Part shown: in pieces, positions 8,458 through 17,758 of the stretch
Position numbering within the stretch: position 1 is the stretch's first letter
Layout of the letters: each line of letters opens with the position of its first letter
Assembly: GCF_018860805.1 (NCBI RefSeq)
Contig: NZ_JAHKQR010000009.1
Span: 1 to 64,000, forward strand
Direction of reading: 5' to 3'
Source: Aestuariibacter sp. A3R04
Lineage (GTDB): Bacteria; Pseudomonadota; Gammaproteobacteria; Enterobacterales; Alteromonadaceae
Length of the DNA stretch: 64,000 nt
Notes under the pieces: generated by a model
Told to the model about the DNA's origin: nothing
The model's input: the letters and a program-made list of their open reading frames with translations, nothing else
The model's database searches: none
Program-made: the position numbers and the translations under genes

Positions 8458-10839
8458 TCAGAATGTGTAAGAGATATAAACGCTGGCACTTCGGCCTGGC
8501 TCAGAAAAACGTTGATATCCATTGTCACTTACCCCAGAAAAGAAACCGCCGTTACCTGCACGAAGGTTTTGTACCACACTCCAGCGATAATATTCTTTGT
8601 CTGTCAGGTTGTAGATAGCGCCGGTTAACCTGAGGTTTTCAGTGATATCGAAATAGGCCGTTAAATCGAACACGGTATAACTAGCGGGATAATAGAATGG
8701 TCCGCTGCCGTTATTCAACGACGTAAAGCTTTTCTGCGTACTCTTGTTTACACCATCAGAATACACCATGTGGGCTTCAATGCCCCAGTCACGATCATCA
8801 GACCGGTAACCCAGTGATACAACCGCGGAATCTGGCGCCAGGGTTTCAAGATCATCTCCTTTGTCGTAAAAATCGAAGTCTGCCTCTGATGCGGGGGTGT
8901 ATTCAGACTCGTACTCGCCATTGAGCGACGAATAGCTGAACCTGCCAGAAACATTGGGGGTGAAAAAATAGCTACCACTCACTTCAATACCCTGAACAGA
9001 CACTTCTCCGGTATTTTGCGCTTGCGTGTAGGTATCGAGGGTTGTTATTTCGGTGACGCATTCTCCGGTAAATGCACTACAACTCTCTGTGGTTACATCG
9101 GTGCCGTAGGGAGTGGAAAAGGTTTCGCTTTGAATTAAGTGCTTGTAGTTGGTTCTGAACACGTTAATACTCAACTCTCCGTGTTCAAATTCGCCGAGAT
9201 ATCGCACCTCATAACTTACAGATTCTTCTGGATCGAGGTTTGGGTTAGCAACTTCGTCCAGATCGGCGTAGGTCAGCCCAGTTACGCTGTCGGTAATTTC
9301 CTCTCCCGAATTGGTACCAAAATAAAGCTCTTGCATGGTAGGCGCTTTGTAGCCCTGAACGGCCTTAGCGATCACCTGATGACCTTCTGCAAATTCATAA
9401 CTGATACCTACTTCACCAATGAGGGCGTTAAACGACGCATCGGAAACACTCTGCCCGGTGGGGTCTGAAAACCCCTCGTCGAGTTCAGGTTCAAATTTCG
9501 TGCTGTCATAGCGGCCCCCGAGACGCAGATTAACCTGGTCAGTGATAGATATCGTATCTGCAAGGTAAACAGAGAATAGGGACTTGCCGGTTTTAGGTAC
9601 AAACCCCTGATCCCGAATGGGATAGCCATCGACAATATCCGCGTCTGAAGTCTCGCCGTTATAACGACGGTCGTACATGATATTCTCAACGGCAGTATCT
9701 TGATAGTTAAAGCCGTATTCCACTACATGGTGAAGACTACTGTGGAAGGTTTTAGTCAAATCGGCGGTAACGTTCAGTGTATCCTGCTCAAAATTTCTGT
9801 CTTCAGCACGAAGAATTGCCGGGCCACCTCGGGAATATAAAAAGTCTGTGATGCCAGATGTATATAATTCCTGATAGTCGATGGCAACCGACAGTGAGTC
9901 GTAAAATACCTGGTTTGCGTTATCTTGTTTTAAAAACACACCGAAGCGTTCACGATTGTTTTCGTCTTTGGCGCCGAAATTCCAGTAACTGCCACTTTCG
10001 CCTTCATTTGGCTCTCTGGAAAGGGGAGAGCCGTCGTTGCTGCGGTCAGACTTCTCATACACAACACCCATTTGCGTTTGGTCATTTACGTGGTAGGCAA
10101 GCTTAAAAAGCAAGGCGTTTGACGTGATATCAAAAGGGTCTGCCTGCCCCCTGGCTGGGCCGACAATATCTGCACCATTGTTATGAGCCTGGGTTTCATT
10201 ACCCTGACGACGGGTAAATTGCAAAAGTGTTTCTAGCTGGCCTGTCCGGTTGGCCACTGAGCCGTGAATGAGCCATTCATTTGACCGGGAGTCAAAACCA
10301 GTTTTAACCCGACCTGCAGTATCGTCACCTGTTGCAGATACAAAGTCTGCCGCGTCGTTTGTGACATAAGTGACGGCTCCTGCCAATGCTCCTGAGCCAT
10401 TATCAACTGCACTGGGGCCACGGGAGATAGTCACGGTTTTGACGTGTTCAACCTCAACGTCACTGCGGCTTGAGCCGAACATGCCATATGCTGCGAACGA
10501 TGCGGGATTTAAGGTCTCTCCTTGTGCCACACCATCTACTGTAACGGCTACTGCATCTCCACTGAAACCGCGAATATTAAAACCGTCACTCCCAAACCGA
10601 TTACCAGTGTCATTTACCTGGATACCCGCTACGTAGCGCGCGGTGTCTTCAATATTGGTAATGGAAGCTTCCGATAATGCTGTTGCATCCATGGTTTTTT
10701 CGTTGGCGGGAATTTCCGCTGATGCTTCGCTTTGAACCTTTGTCGTGTCTAACTCCGCCTGCGCCTGCGCCTGTGCCGACGTGCTCAAAGCGAAAAGGGT
10801 AGAAAGGGAAACAGATAAAGCAGAATGCCTTACATTCAT
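8458..10839 (-). CDS. TonB-dependent hemoglobin/heme-type outer-membrane receptor
   Basis: From ATG at 10839 the protein has 793 residues. I chose this start because GGAG lies six bases upstream and a signal peptide follows at once (NVRHSALSVSLSTLF, then AQAQA). The plug domain has IEDTARYVAGIQVNDTGNRFG and ISRGPSAVDNGSGALAG. The barrel carries motifs of the hemoglobin/transferrin receptor family: a FRAP-like YKAPTMQELYFG and the NPNLDPEES (NPNL) box. The protein ends in aromatic SYTF. Ligands of this family include heme, hemoglobin and transferrin; which applies here is unknown, as no hemophore or heme oxygenase is nearby. A Fur box lies about 130 bases upstream. Confidence 0.92.
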   Translation of the reverse strand: MNVRHSALSVSLSTLFALSTSAQAQAQAELDTTKVQSEASAEIPANEKTMDATALSEASITNIEDTARYVAGIQVNDTGNRFGSDGFNIRGFSGDAVAVTVDGVAQGETLNPASFAAYGMFGSSRSDVEVEHVKTVTISRGPSAVDNGSGALAGAVTYVTNDAADFVSATGDDTAGRVKTGFDSRSNEWLIHGSVANRTGQLETLLQFTRRQGNETQAHNNGADIVGPARGQADPFDITSNALLFKLAYHVNDQTQMGVVYEKSDRSNDGSPLSREPNEGESGSYWNFGAKDENNRERFGVFLKQDNANQVFYDSLSVAIDYQELYTSGITDFLYSRGGPAILRAEDRNFEQDTLNVTADLTKTFHSSLHHVVEYGFNYQDTAVENIMYDRRYNGETSDADIVDGYPIRDQGFVPKTGKSLFSVYLADTISITDQVNLRLGGRYDSTKFEPELDEGFSDPTGQSVSDASFNALIGEVGISYEFAEGHQVIAKAVQGYKAPTMQELYFGTNSGEEITDSVTGLTYADLDEVANPNLDPEESVSYEVRYLGEFEHGELSINVFRTNYKHLIQSETFSTPYGTDVTTESCSAFTGECVTEITTLDTYTQAQNTGEVSVQGIEVSGSYFFTPNVSGRFSYSSLNGEYESEYTPASEADFDFYDKGDDLETLAPDSAVVSLGYRSDDRDWGIEAHMVYSDGVNKSTQKSFTSLNNGSGPFYYPASYTVFDLTAYFDITENLRLTGAIYNLTDKEYYRWSVVQNLRAGNGGFFSGVSDNGYQRFSEPGRSASVYISYTF

Positions 10840-10966
10840 GTGTGACTCCATATCAATAATAAAAGTGCTAATGATTAGTATTTTTATCTGTGTGGTGAGA
10901 AAAGGCGGGAAATACTTAGTAAAAAGCCGATCTATAACAACCCTTCCAATCAGATTTGACAACAAT

Positions 10967-10985
10967 GATATTGATAATGATTATC
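10967..10985. promoter_or_regulatory. Fur box in the divergent iron-locus promoter
   Basis: GATATTGATAATGATTATC matches the 19-bp Fur consensus at 17 of 19 positions by eye. It lies between the divergent TonB receptor and DUF4198 genes and could repress both directions when iron is plentiful. Confidence 0.88.
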
Positions 10986-11031
10986 GTTTGCAATATTATC
11001 CTGTTAACTTTTACTCGGATATTTGGTCACC

Positions 11032-11820
11032 ATGAATAAAAAAATATTCTTCACTACCGGTGTTTTACTACTGGTCTCAACCTTGTCTCATGCTCACGTA
11101 CCGTATTTGAAACCGCTAAGCTTTGAGCCAGCGGGGCGCGATATGATTACATTGGATGCCTCTTTTGCGGAGCAATTTTTTGTTCCGGAAGTCGCTATCA
11201 GCAAAGCCCTATTTGATGTCGTTGCGCCTGATGGTGTGAAATCTGATGTTGAGACTGTGGTTAATTTAACTACCCGAAATGTCCTTGAACACGAGCTTGA
11301 TCAGAATGGTACCTATCGATTTTCTACCGGCAATCGCAAAGGCGCTATTTTTCGCGTGTACGAATTAAACGGAGAGCGAGGCTCGGTGCGCGGCAATGAT
11401 GAACCTTTACCGGAAGGTGCCGAGCTTAAGTCTCATTTTCAATCGGTAACCAGCGCAGTGACTTATGTGACCAAAAAGGGACCTACAAATCAAGCGCTTA
11501 AAGCAACCGGGGTGGGGTTGGAAATGGTGCCTGAAACACACCCAAACAGCCTGTTTACCGGTGATACCTTCACCTTTACGCTTACGTATGATGGCGTACC
11601 CGTTCCGAATCACGACATAACGCTTTACCAGGGCCATGACCAGTTCTCTGAAGAGTCTGATTCGCAAAACTTAACCAGTGATAACAACGGTAAAGTGTCT
11701 GTGACCTTGTTGACGCAAGGCGTATACCTTGTGATGGCCCGTTTGCGTGCTGATTCTCCCGAGGGCGCACCAGTACCTGCTTACAGCTATACCACTACAT
11801 TAACGATTGAAGCATTCTGA
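11032..11820 (+). CDS. DUF4198 periplasmic protein
   Basis: The 262-residue exported protein starts at ATG 11032; the upstream TTG codon would only disturb the signal peptide. The signal sequence (NKKIFFTTGVLLLVSTLSHA) is followed by HVPYLKP, so the mature N-terminus begins with His, as in DUF4198 proteins. The rest is predicted beta-sandwich, with a second Ig-like segment from about residue 160 (GDTFTFTLTYDGVPVPNHDITLY). DUF4198 members are associated with transition-metal uptake. Position next to a Fur box and an iron receptor supports an iron-linked role; the biochemical function is unknown. It is first in a three-gene operon with the EF-hand and DUF2271 genes. Confidence 0.82.
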   Translation: MNKKIFFTTGVLLLVSTLSHAHVPYLKPLSFEPAGRDMITLDASFAEQFFVPEVAISKALFDVVAPDGVKSDVETVVNLTTRNVLEHELDQNGTYRFSTGNRKGAIFRVYELNGERGSVRGNDEPLPEGAELKSHFQSVTSAVTYVTKKGPTNQALKATGVGLEMVPETHPNSLFTGDTFTFTLTYDGVPVPNHDITLYQGHDQFSEESDSQNLTSDNNGKVSVTLLTQGVYLVMARLRADSPEGAPVPAYSYTTTLTIEAF

Positions 11821-11827
11821 GGATCCC

Positions 11828-12727
11828 ATGTTTAAGAAAATACTTACCGTATCCATCGTTGCCATGGCATTTAATGGTTACCTGGAAGCTGCCCCCCACA
11901 GTGCCAGTGGCATTATTCTTACCTATGACTTAAATAGTGATGAAACGCTGTCGATGGAAGAATTTGTAGCCGCCAGACGCGCGCGGTTTATCGCCACCGA
12001 TACCAACAAAAACGGCACTATAGAAGAAGGTGAATATGTGTACGAATGGGAGGGAACGCTTTCTGCACGCATGGCGGCTGACAGAAAAGCATCAGTGAAA
12101 CAGACGCACATCCGGTTCAATGCCATTGATAAAAATGATGATGGTTTTATTGCCAAGTCCGAGCTGGATGCTGTAGGTGAAAAAGGGTTTACCCGTCTCG
12201 ACAAAGACAAGGACGGAGTGATTCGCGCAACGGATCCTGATCCGGAAAACACATCAACCAGCGACAAACCCAGGCTGGAACAAAGGGCCATGCTACGCAT
12301 GCCTACCACACATAATGTGGCCGGTTTTATGGGCCTTTACGATACAAATGGCGACGATGTTGTGGACAGCGCCGAGTTTCAGGCCGTCAGAGACGCACAC
12401 TTTCAGCGCACAGATGAAAATGGTGATGGCAAACTTACCGAACAGGAATACGTACTTGAGTTTGAAGATCGCCTGGATAAACAGTACGAAAAAACCTACG
12501 ACCGTCAGATTAAACAGACCTATGTGAGGTTTGGCGTGTTAGACACCGATGAAAATGGTCGTATGACGTTCAATGAGTACATGCGTTCAGGCATGCGGGC
12601 ATTTATGCGTTACGACACTAGCGGGGACGGTATACTATCTCTGGCTGACCCTGCGCCTGTTAGAAAAGCCCCAGTTGATACGGCCAGCGATCCTCGACAA
12701 ACCAACACAGCACAAGTGACGCGATGA
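11828..12727 (+). CDS. exported protein with eight EF-hand-like motifs
   Basis: Start ATG 11828 follows GAGGATCCC. The 299-residue product has a signal peptide (FKKILTVSIVAMAFNGYLEA). Eight EF-hand-like calcium loops follow in two similar halves of four: DLNSDETLSMEE, DTNKNGTIEEGE, DKNDDGFIAKSE, DKDKDGVIRATD, then DTNGDDVVDSAE, DENGDGKLTEQE, DTDENGRMTFNE and DTSGDGILSLAD. The halves share connecting sequence (REARFxxTD, YEWEG/YVLEFED, KQTxxRF), which indicates an internal duplication. It lies seven bases behind the DUF4198 stop and overlaps the DUF2271 start. Calcium binding in the periplasm is likely; its link to iron uptake is unexplained. Confidence 0.85.
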   Translation: MFKKILTVSIVAMAFNGYLEAAPHSASGIILTYDLNSDETLSMEEFVAARRARFIATDTNKNGTIEEGEYVYEWEGTLSARMAADRKASVKQTHIRFNAIDKNDDGFIAKSELDAVGEKGFTRLDKDKDGVIRATDPDPENTSTSDKPRLEQRAMLRMPTTHNVAGFMGLYDTNGDDVVDSAEFQAVRDAHFQRTDENGDGKLTEQEYVLEFEDRLDKQYEKTYDRQIKQTYVRFGVLDTDENGRMTFNEYMRSGMRAFMRYDTSGDGILSLADPAPVRKAPVDTASDPRQTNTAQVTR

Positions 12728-14097
12728 CGGGCGGAAAGTATACCTGTCTGGTCATTTTGTTGTGTCTGTCATTTGTCGTACAGGCAGGCTCGGCAGAGGA
12801 TTCGGTATCCGTGCCATTCAATGGTCAAACGTTGTATATCGACGGCGATGCAACGTTTTTGCGTACTGTAAATGTACCTCAGATAGAAGCACTTTGGCGT
12901 GATACCCAGGCTGAACTGACTGGCGACAAGGCAGAGAGCGCAGTAGCCCTGCTCAATGAAAAGGGCGTTGCCATCCTTTCTCCATGGCTATTTCAAGCCC
13001 TAAGCTTGTGCGAAAAATGGTTTGCACGAACAGAGGGTAAAGTGAGTTGTAGAAACGGAGCGTTACTCAGTTATTGGCAACAACACATTTACGACGATGG
13101 GCCAATGGAGCGCAGGGAAGCGCGGCGATTAGCTCGTCAGTCAAGAGTGGCCAAAGTGCAACTGGACAAGACAACACTCACCGCTAACGTGCTCTCAGGT
13201 GAACAATTGATATGGAACCTCACTTTTCTGAACGACGGTATCGTACTGGATAGAATTTATCAGTACTTAAGTAGTCTCGGTGCGCCCACTGGTCTCCGTT
13301 TACGCCTTAACGGATTGACGGTGAATTTGCAGGAGAGAGGGGCAGAAAACGGCAAGGCAGAAGAACGGCAAATTATATTCGCCGCTTCCCTCAACGGACG
13401 TGCCCGGAAGATAATGCCAGGCGCGGCGCAATTCGGTGTGCTCGATCACAGCGACGGTTGGCCAGTGTCGGAACGGGATGTCCGCGGGGTGGCCAACTCG
13501 GCTACGGAAGCTGCGATGGTGGCGTATCTTGGTGCTGTAGCCAGTACGCGCGAGTTGGCGCAATTCGCAGACGAAAAGTCGCAGGTATACATTCAGACTA
13601 TTGATCGACAAGAACGGGTATTTGCTACGCCGGGATATTATTCCAAGGTGGGCATGGCGAATGAGACCCGCAGTTTTGATATGACAATGACATTGCCTGA
13701 ATTCAATATTCCCAATTACCATGGCCCGTATGTCGCAGTTTGGTTGACGAACAACAGACTGGAAATAGTGAAGCATCTTGCCATTCGCGGTAATAGTGAA
13801 CGTTGGCTCAGTGAGTTGCGTACCTGGTGGCGGAAGGTCGGGCGGATGAACAGTGACTTGATCGACGGTTTTGCAGGAGCAACGAGAAAGAATCACTCTC
13901 TGACACTGCACTGGGATGGTTATAATGAAGCTGGAAAACCAGAACCCGACACCCTTTTAGTCTTGCACATTGAGGTGGCACGGGAAGAAGGGGGGAGGGA
14001 CTACATTAAAGTGCCGCTTGATTTGTCGGCTCCGTGGCAAGATAAAATCGTCATAACCGGTACCGGCGAAATTGGCACAATAGCACTTTGGCAATGA
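12724..14097 (+). CDS. exported DUF2271 protein with degenerate ApbE-like N-terminal domain
   Basis: The ATG overlaps the upstream stop (ATGA). The 457-residue protein has a signal peptide (LVILLCLSFVVQAGSA). The C-terminal 140 residues match DUF2271, with a Phe-Asp-rich beta segment and the signature LRTWWRKVGR followed by DGFAGATRK. The N-terminal 300 residues follow the order of FAD:protein FMN transferase: a TEGKVSCRNGALLSYWQ stretch corresponds to the ApbE TxGxxDPTVGPLVxxWG region, and LNDGIVLDRIYQYLSSLGAPTGLRLRLNG to the LGGIAKGYAVD region. The Asp, Gly and Ser/Thr residues needed for FMN transfer are not evident. It may bind a flavin or be a structural remnant. A separate, apparently intact ApbE is encoded at 25389. 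Confidence 0.75.
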   Translation: MTGGKYTCLVILLCLSFVVQAGSAEDSVSVPFNGQTLYIDGDATFLRTVNVPQIEALWRDTQAELTGDKAESAVALLNEKGVAILSPWLFQALSLCEKWFARTEGKVSCRNGALLSYWQQHIYDDGPMERREARRLARQSRVAKVQLDKTTLTANVLSGEQLIWNLTFLNDGIVLDRIYQYLSSLGAPTGLRLRLNGLTVNLQERGAENGKAEERQIIFAASLNGRARKIMPGAAQFGVLDHSDGWPVSERDVRGVANSATEAAMVAYLGAVASTRELAQFADEKSQVYIQTIDRQERVFATPGYYSKVGMANETRSFDMTMTLPEFNIPNYHGPYVAVWLTNNRLEIVKHLAIRGNSERWLSELRTWWRKVGRMNSDLIDGFAGATRKNHSLTLHWDGYNEAGKPEPDTLLVLHIEVAREEGGRDYIKVPLDLSAPWQDKIVITGTGEIGTIALWQ

Positions 14098-14109
14098 ATG
14101 GATAGCAAT

Positions 14110-14136
14110 AAAAAAAGGCCTTAAAGGCCTTTTTTA
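14110..14136. terminator. bidirectional terminator between the iron operon and ppc
   Basis: AAAAGGCC and GGCCTTTT form a stem around TTAAA, with A and T runs on either side. It serves the convergent DUF2271 and ppc genes. Confidence 0.9.
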
Positions 14137-14154
14137 TTGCGGTATTGTGTATTG

Positions 14155-16779
14155 TTACCCTGTATTGCGCATACCAATGGCAATTCCGGCGATGGTTACC
14201 ATCATGGCGCGTTCCAACACCGGGTTGTGAGCGTCGTCGCCTGCTTTTCTAATGCGGTCGAGCAACTCAATTTGCAAATAATGCAAAGGTTGCAGATAGC
14301 CGGCGCGAATGTTCATTGATTCCTTGCCTTGGGGGTCCTTGTCCATAATGCTTTCCTGGCCAGTGAGGGCGAGCAGCGAGTTAATGCTCTCTGTGAGCTC
14401 TTCTCGCAAGGCTTCTCCGAAGTGCTTTAACTCATCGGGAACAAGACGGTCATCATAGGCCTCACTTATCCTAGGGTCAGACTTTTGGAATACCATGTCC
14501 AGCATAGACAACCTTGAGCGGTAGAAGGGCCATTCAGTGAACATTTCTTCCACTACTTTCTGATCGCTTTTTGCCTTAACCGAGTCGATGGCACGCATTA
14601 CACCCAGCCATGAAGGCAATACCAATCGAGTTTGCGCCCAGGCAAATATCCATGGAATGGCGCGCAAACTTTCTATTCCACCTGACGGCTTGCGTTTAGC
14701 AGGTCGGCTGCCCAATGGCAATTTACCCAGTTCTTGTTCCGGTGTTGCCACTCTAAAATAAGGCACAAAGTCCTTGTCGTGGCGAACGGTATTGCGATAG
14801 TTGTCACGGCCTTCTGCTGCCATTCTGGTGATGAGATCACGCCACTCTGGTTTTGGCTCAGGGGGCGGGAATAACATGGCTTCAATAATGGCAGAAGCGT
14901 AAATGCCTAAGCTGCGTTTCGCCAGTTTAGGCATGCCAAATTTGTAGCGAATGGTTTCGCCTTGCTCGGTTACGCGAAAGCCACCTTCCAGCGAACCTGG
15001 AGGTTGAGAGTGAATGGCGGCGTGAGCAGGCAAGCCGCCGCGGCCGATAGTGCCACCGCGACCGTGAAAAAGAGTCAGCATAGTTTCAAATTCGTCAGCC
15101 ACTTTCACCAAGGCTTCCTGAGATTCGTATTGAGCCCAGCCCGCAGCCAGCGCACCAGCGTCTTTTGCAGAATCAGAATAGCCAATCATGACAAACTGAC
15201 GACCTTTGATGTAACCGCGGTACCAGTCGATAGAGAGCAATTTGCGCATCACCGATGGTGAGTTGTTTAAATCGTCCAGTGTTTCAAACAGAGGTGCTAC
15301 TGGCATGGGCCAATCTACACCTGACTCCTGCAACAATAACTGCACAGCAAGAACATCGGAAGGCTCGCTGGCCATCGAGATAATGTAAATGCCGAACCCT
15401 TCCTTGCGATGCTGAGCGATGACTTTACAGGTATCGAGAACTTCTTTTACATCGTCCGATGCATCCCATTGAGCCGGGAAAAGCGGTCGTTTGGAGCTGA
15501 GTTCACGAAGCAAGAAGGCCTGTTTGTCGGCCTCACTCCATTGTGCGTAGTCGCCCAGTCCGAGGTAGCGGGTAATTTCGCTAAATACATCTGCATGGCG
15601 CTCGGAATCCTGTCGAACGTCGAGGCGTAACAAATGAACACCGAAGCATTTTACCCGACGTATGGTGTCAAGAAGCAAACCATTTGCCGTGACTTCCATT
15701 CCGCACTCAACCAGCGATTCATAACACAACAGCAGAGGCTCAAGTAATTCGTCGTTGCTTTGTATCCATTCTGACTGGTCGACTTTTTTGCCCGACAGAT
15801 AATCAGCAATACCGTCTCTGGTGACGCTACAACGTTTGACCAACGGACGCAATAAAGCGCGATATGGTTCGTTTGCGTCGTCGCCGGCAACGCTGCGAAG
15901 AGCGTCGCTGCAATCGAACATTGAAAGCTCAACCTGCAAACGGTCGAGGTCGGAAGCAAAGAGTTTAGCTGCACGTTTGCGCGCTAACAACAATACTTGT
16001 TCTGTGACTTTGGCGGTAACAAACGGGTTTCCGTCGCGATCGCCACCCATCCAGGAGCTGAACTGAACCGGTGCAGCATCGAGAGGCAGACCTACGTCAT
16101 AATCGTTTTTAAGACGGTTATCCAGCTCACGCAGGAAATCAGGTACCGCTTCCCACAGCGAGTTTTCGATAACAGAAAAACCCCAACGGGCTTCATCGAC
16201 CGGTGTGGGCCGCACAGAACGGATTTCTTCAGTATGCCACGCTTGACTTATCAGGTCGGCAATTCGGGTTTCAATGCGCTCGCGTTCGTGGGCGTCAAGA
16301 CTTTCCTGATGAATACTCTGTAAACACTGAGCCAGTTCTTTTTGCTTGTGGATAAGTGTGCGTCGGGTTACTTCCGTTGGGTGGGCGGTAAGTACAAGAT
16401 CAATATTGAGCTTTGACACCGCTTTTTGTACGTTGTCCGCCGAAAGTTCGGCTTTGTCGAGATGCTCAAAAAGTGCATCCATGGATGCATCCACACTCAT
16501 CGCACTGTTGTATTCCTGCTCGGCAATATTCCCCAGGGTGAGGAACTGCGCAAAAGCTCGGCCAACTGTCAAAAGATCAGAATCTTCCAGTTTTTTGAAA
16601 ATTTCTTTCAGGTTTTCACTTTTGGTATTGTCGCCTTGATAAGAGGCTCTCCCGTCTTTTCTGATCGTTTCAATACGCTCAAGCCACTCTTCGCCTAATT
16701 CAGCTTTAATGGTCTTGCCCAGGACTTTTCCCAGGTACCGCACTGTGTCTCTCAGTTCGGCGTCATAGTGTGATTGCAT
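14155..16779 (-). CDS. ppc: phosphoenolpyruvate carboxylase
   Basis: At 874 residues this is a full-length bacterial PEPC, which converts PEP and bicarbonate to oxaloacetate and refills the TCA cycle. The catalytic His is in VLTAHPTEVTRRT. The glycine-rich loop FHGRGGTIGRGG, the allosteric/catalytic segment KRKPSGGIESLRAIPWIFAWAQTR and the invariant C-terminus IGMRNTG are all present. The start follows AGGAGGATGC. It is monocistronic and divergent from fklB. Confidence 0.98.
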   Translation of the reverse strand: MQSHYDAELRDTVRYLGKVLGKTIKAELGEEWLERIETIRKDGRASYQGDNTKSENLKEIFKKLEDSDLLTVGRAFAQFLTLGNIAEQEYNSAMSVDASMDALFEHLDKAELSADNVQKAVSKLNIDLVLTAHPTEVTRRTLIHKQKELAQCLQSIHQESLDAHERERIETRIADLISQAWHTEEIRSVRPTPVDEARWGFSVIENSLWEAVPDFLRELDNRLKNDYDVGLPLDAAPVQFSSWMGGDRDGNPFVTAKVTEQVLLLARKRAAKLFASDLDRLQVELSMFDCSDALRSVAGDDANEPYRALLRPLVKRCSVTRDGIADYLSGKKVDQSEWIQSNDELLEPLLLCYESLVECGMEVTANGLLLDTIRRVKCFGVHLLRLDVRQDSERHADVFSEITRYLGLGDYAQWSEADKQAFLLRELSSKRPLFPAQWDASDDVKEVLDTCKVIAQHRKEGFGIYIISMASEPSDVLAVQLLLQESGVDWPMPVAPLFETLDDLNNSPSVMRKLLSIDWYRGYIKGRQFVMIGYSDSAKDAGALAAGWAQYESQEALVKVADEFETMLTLFHGRGGTIGRGGLPAHAAIHSQPPGSLEGGFRVTEQGETIRYKFGMPKLAKRSLGIYASAIIEAMLFPPPEPKPEWRDLITRMAAEGRDNYRNTVRHDKDFVPYFRVATPEQELGKLPLGSRPAKRKPSGGIESLRAIPWIFAWAQTRLVLPSWLGVMRAIDSVKAKSDQKVVEEMFTEWPFYRSRLSMLDMVFQKSDPRISEAYDDRLVPDELKHFGEALREELTESINSLLALTGQESIMDKDPQGKESMNIRAGYLQPLHYLQIELLDRIRKAGDDAHNPVLERAMMVTIAGIAIGMRNTG

Positions 16780-17013
16780 AGCATCCTCCTATATTGTATG
16801 GCCATAACCTTACTCCATTATGATTTAAATTGTCTAACCACTTTCAGTTATAAATTAAACCTTAATGAAAAGTTCACTTAACGGAAAGTTAAGCCCCAAG
16901 CATGTTTGCGAGGGATATGATACACTGCGCCACAGCAAAATTAGCATACTGTTAATTCGCTCTTTGTCGTTCAATTTTTGAACGTATCTCGTAATTTAAT
17001 TTCAGGAGTCAAT

Positions 17014-17634
17014 GTGTCTGACAAATTTACCAGCGTAGAAACGCAAGCAAGCTATGGTGTTGGTTTCCAAATGGGAGAGCAACTAAAATCTAACCCTTTC
17101 GAAGGGCTCTCTCTGGACGCTGTAGTTGAAGGACTTCGCGATGCGTTTAACGGTGAAGCTTCGCAGGTTGACACCGACACGCTGCGTAATGCGTTTGGCG
17201 AAATTCATCAGCGTATGCAAGCGGCTAAAGCCGAAGAGAGCAAAGCCGTAATCGAAGAGGGAAGTGCGTTTCTGGCGAAAAATGCTGAGCGAGACGAAGT
17301 GTCCGTTACAGATAGTGGTTTGCAATACGAAGTGATTGAAGCCGGTGAAGGCGACAAGCCCGCTGCTGACAGCACTGTACGTGTACACTACCACGGTACA
17401 CTCATCGATGGCTCGGTGTTCGACAGCTCATACAAGCGCGGACAACCTGCAGAGTTTCCTGTAAATGGCGTTATTCGCGGTTGGACAGAAGCCTTGCAAA
17501 TGATGCCTGTTGGCGCGAAGTGGAAATTGTACATTCCACACGAGCTGGCATACGGCGAACAGGGTGCTGGTGGCGCAATTGCCCCTTATAGCACCTTAGT
17601 GTTTGATGTTGAGCTACTCGACATTCTGGGGTAA
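17014..17634 (+). CDS. fklB: FKBP-type peptidyl-prolyl isomerase, FklB (22 kDa) type
   Basis: I place the start at GTG 17014, five bases after AGGAG, giving 206 residues, the same length as E. coli FklB. The N-terminal dimerisation domain (ASYGVGFQMGEQL, about 10-95) is followed by the FKBP catalytic domain. The latter has VRVHYHGTLIDGSVFDSSYKRG, AEFPVNGVIRGWTEAL and YGEQGAGGAIAPYSTLVFDVELL. An upstream in-frame ATG at 16978 lacks a ribosome-binding site. No signal peptide is present, so it should act in the cytosol. It is a single gene followed by a hairpin. Confidence 0.95.
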   Translation: MSDKFTSVETQASYGVGFQMGEQLKSNPFEGLSLDAVVEGLRDAFNGEASQVDTDTLRNAFGEIHQRMQAAKAEESKAVIEEGSAFLAKNAERDEVSVTDSGLQYEVIEAGEGDKPAADSTVRVHYHGTLIDGSVFDSSYKRGQPAEFPVNGVIRGWTEALQMMPVGAKWKLYIPHELAYGEQGAGGAIAPYSTLVFDVELLDILG

Positions 17635-17644
17635 TTTCCCTTCC

Positions 17645-17679
17645 GATGGCAGTGCACACTGCCATCATTAAATTTTTTT
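17645..17679 (+). terminator. terminator of fklB
   Basis: GATGGCAGTG (17645-17654) pairs with CACTGCCATC (17657-17666). A T run follows after a short AT-rich spacer. Confidence 0.75.
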
Positions 17680-17758
17680 GTCTTACACCATCTGCTCAGA
17701 GTTGTTATCCCGGATGACACAATTACAATACCCGCATTGTTTATGAAGGAAAAAGAAT

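Noticed and set aside
10839-10965. N-terminal extension of the TonB receptor to 10965
   Set aside because: It would place a hydrophobic 40-residue stretch before a normal signal peptide; GGAG lies at the internal ATG.
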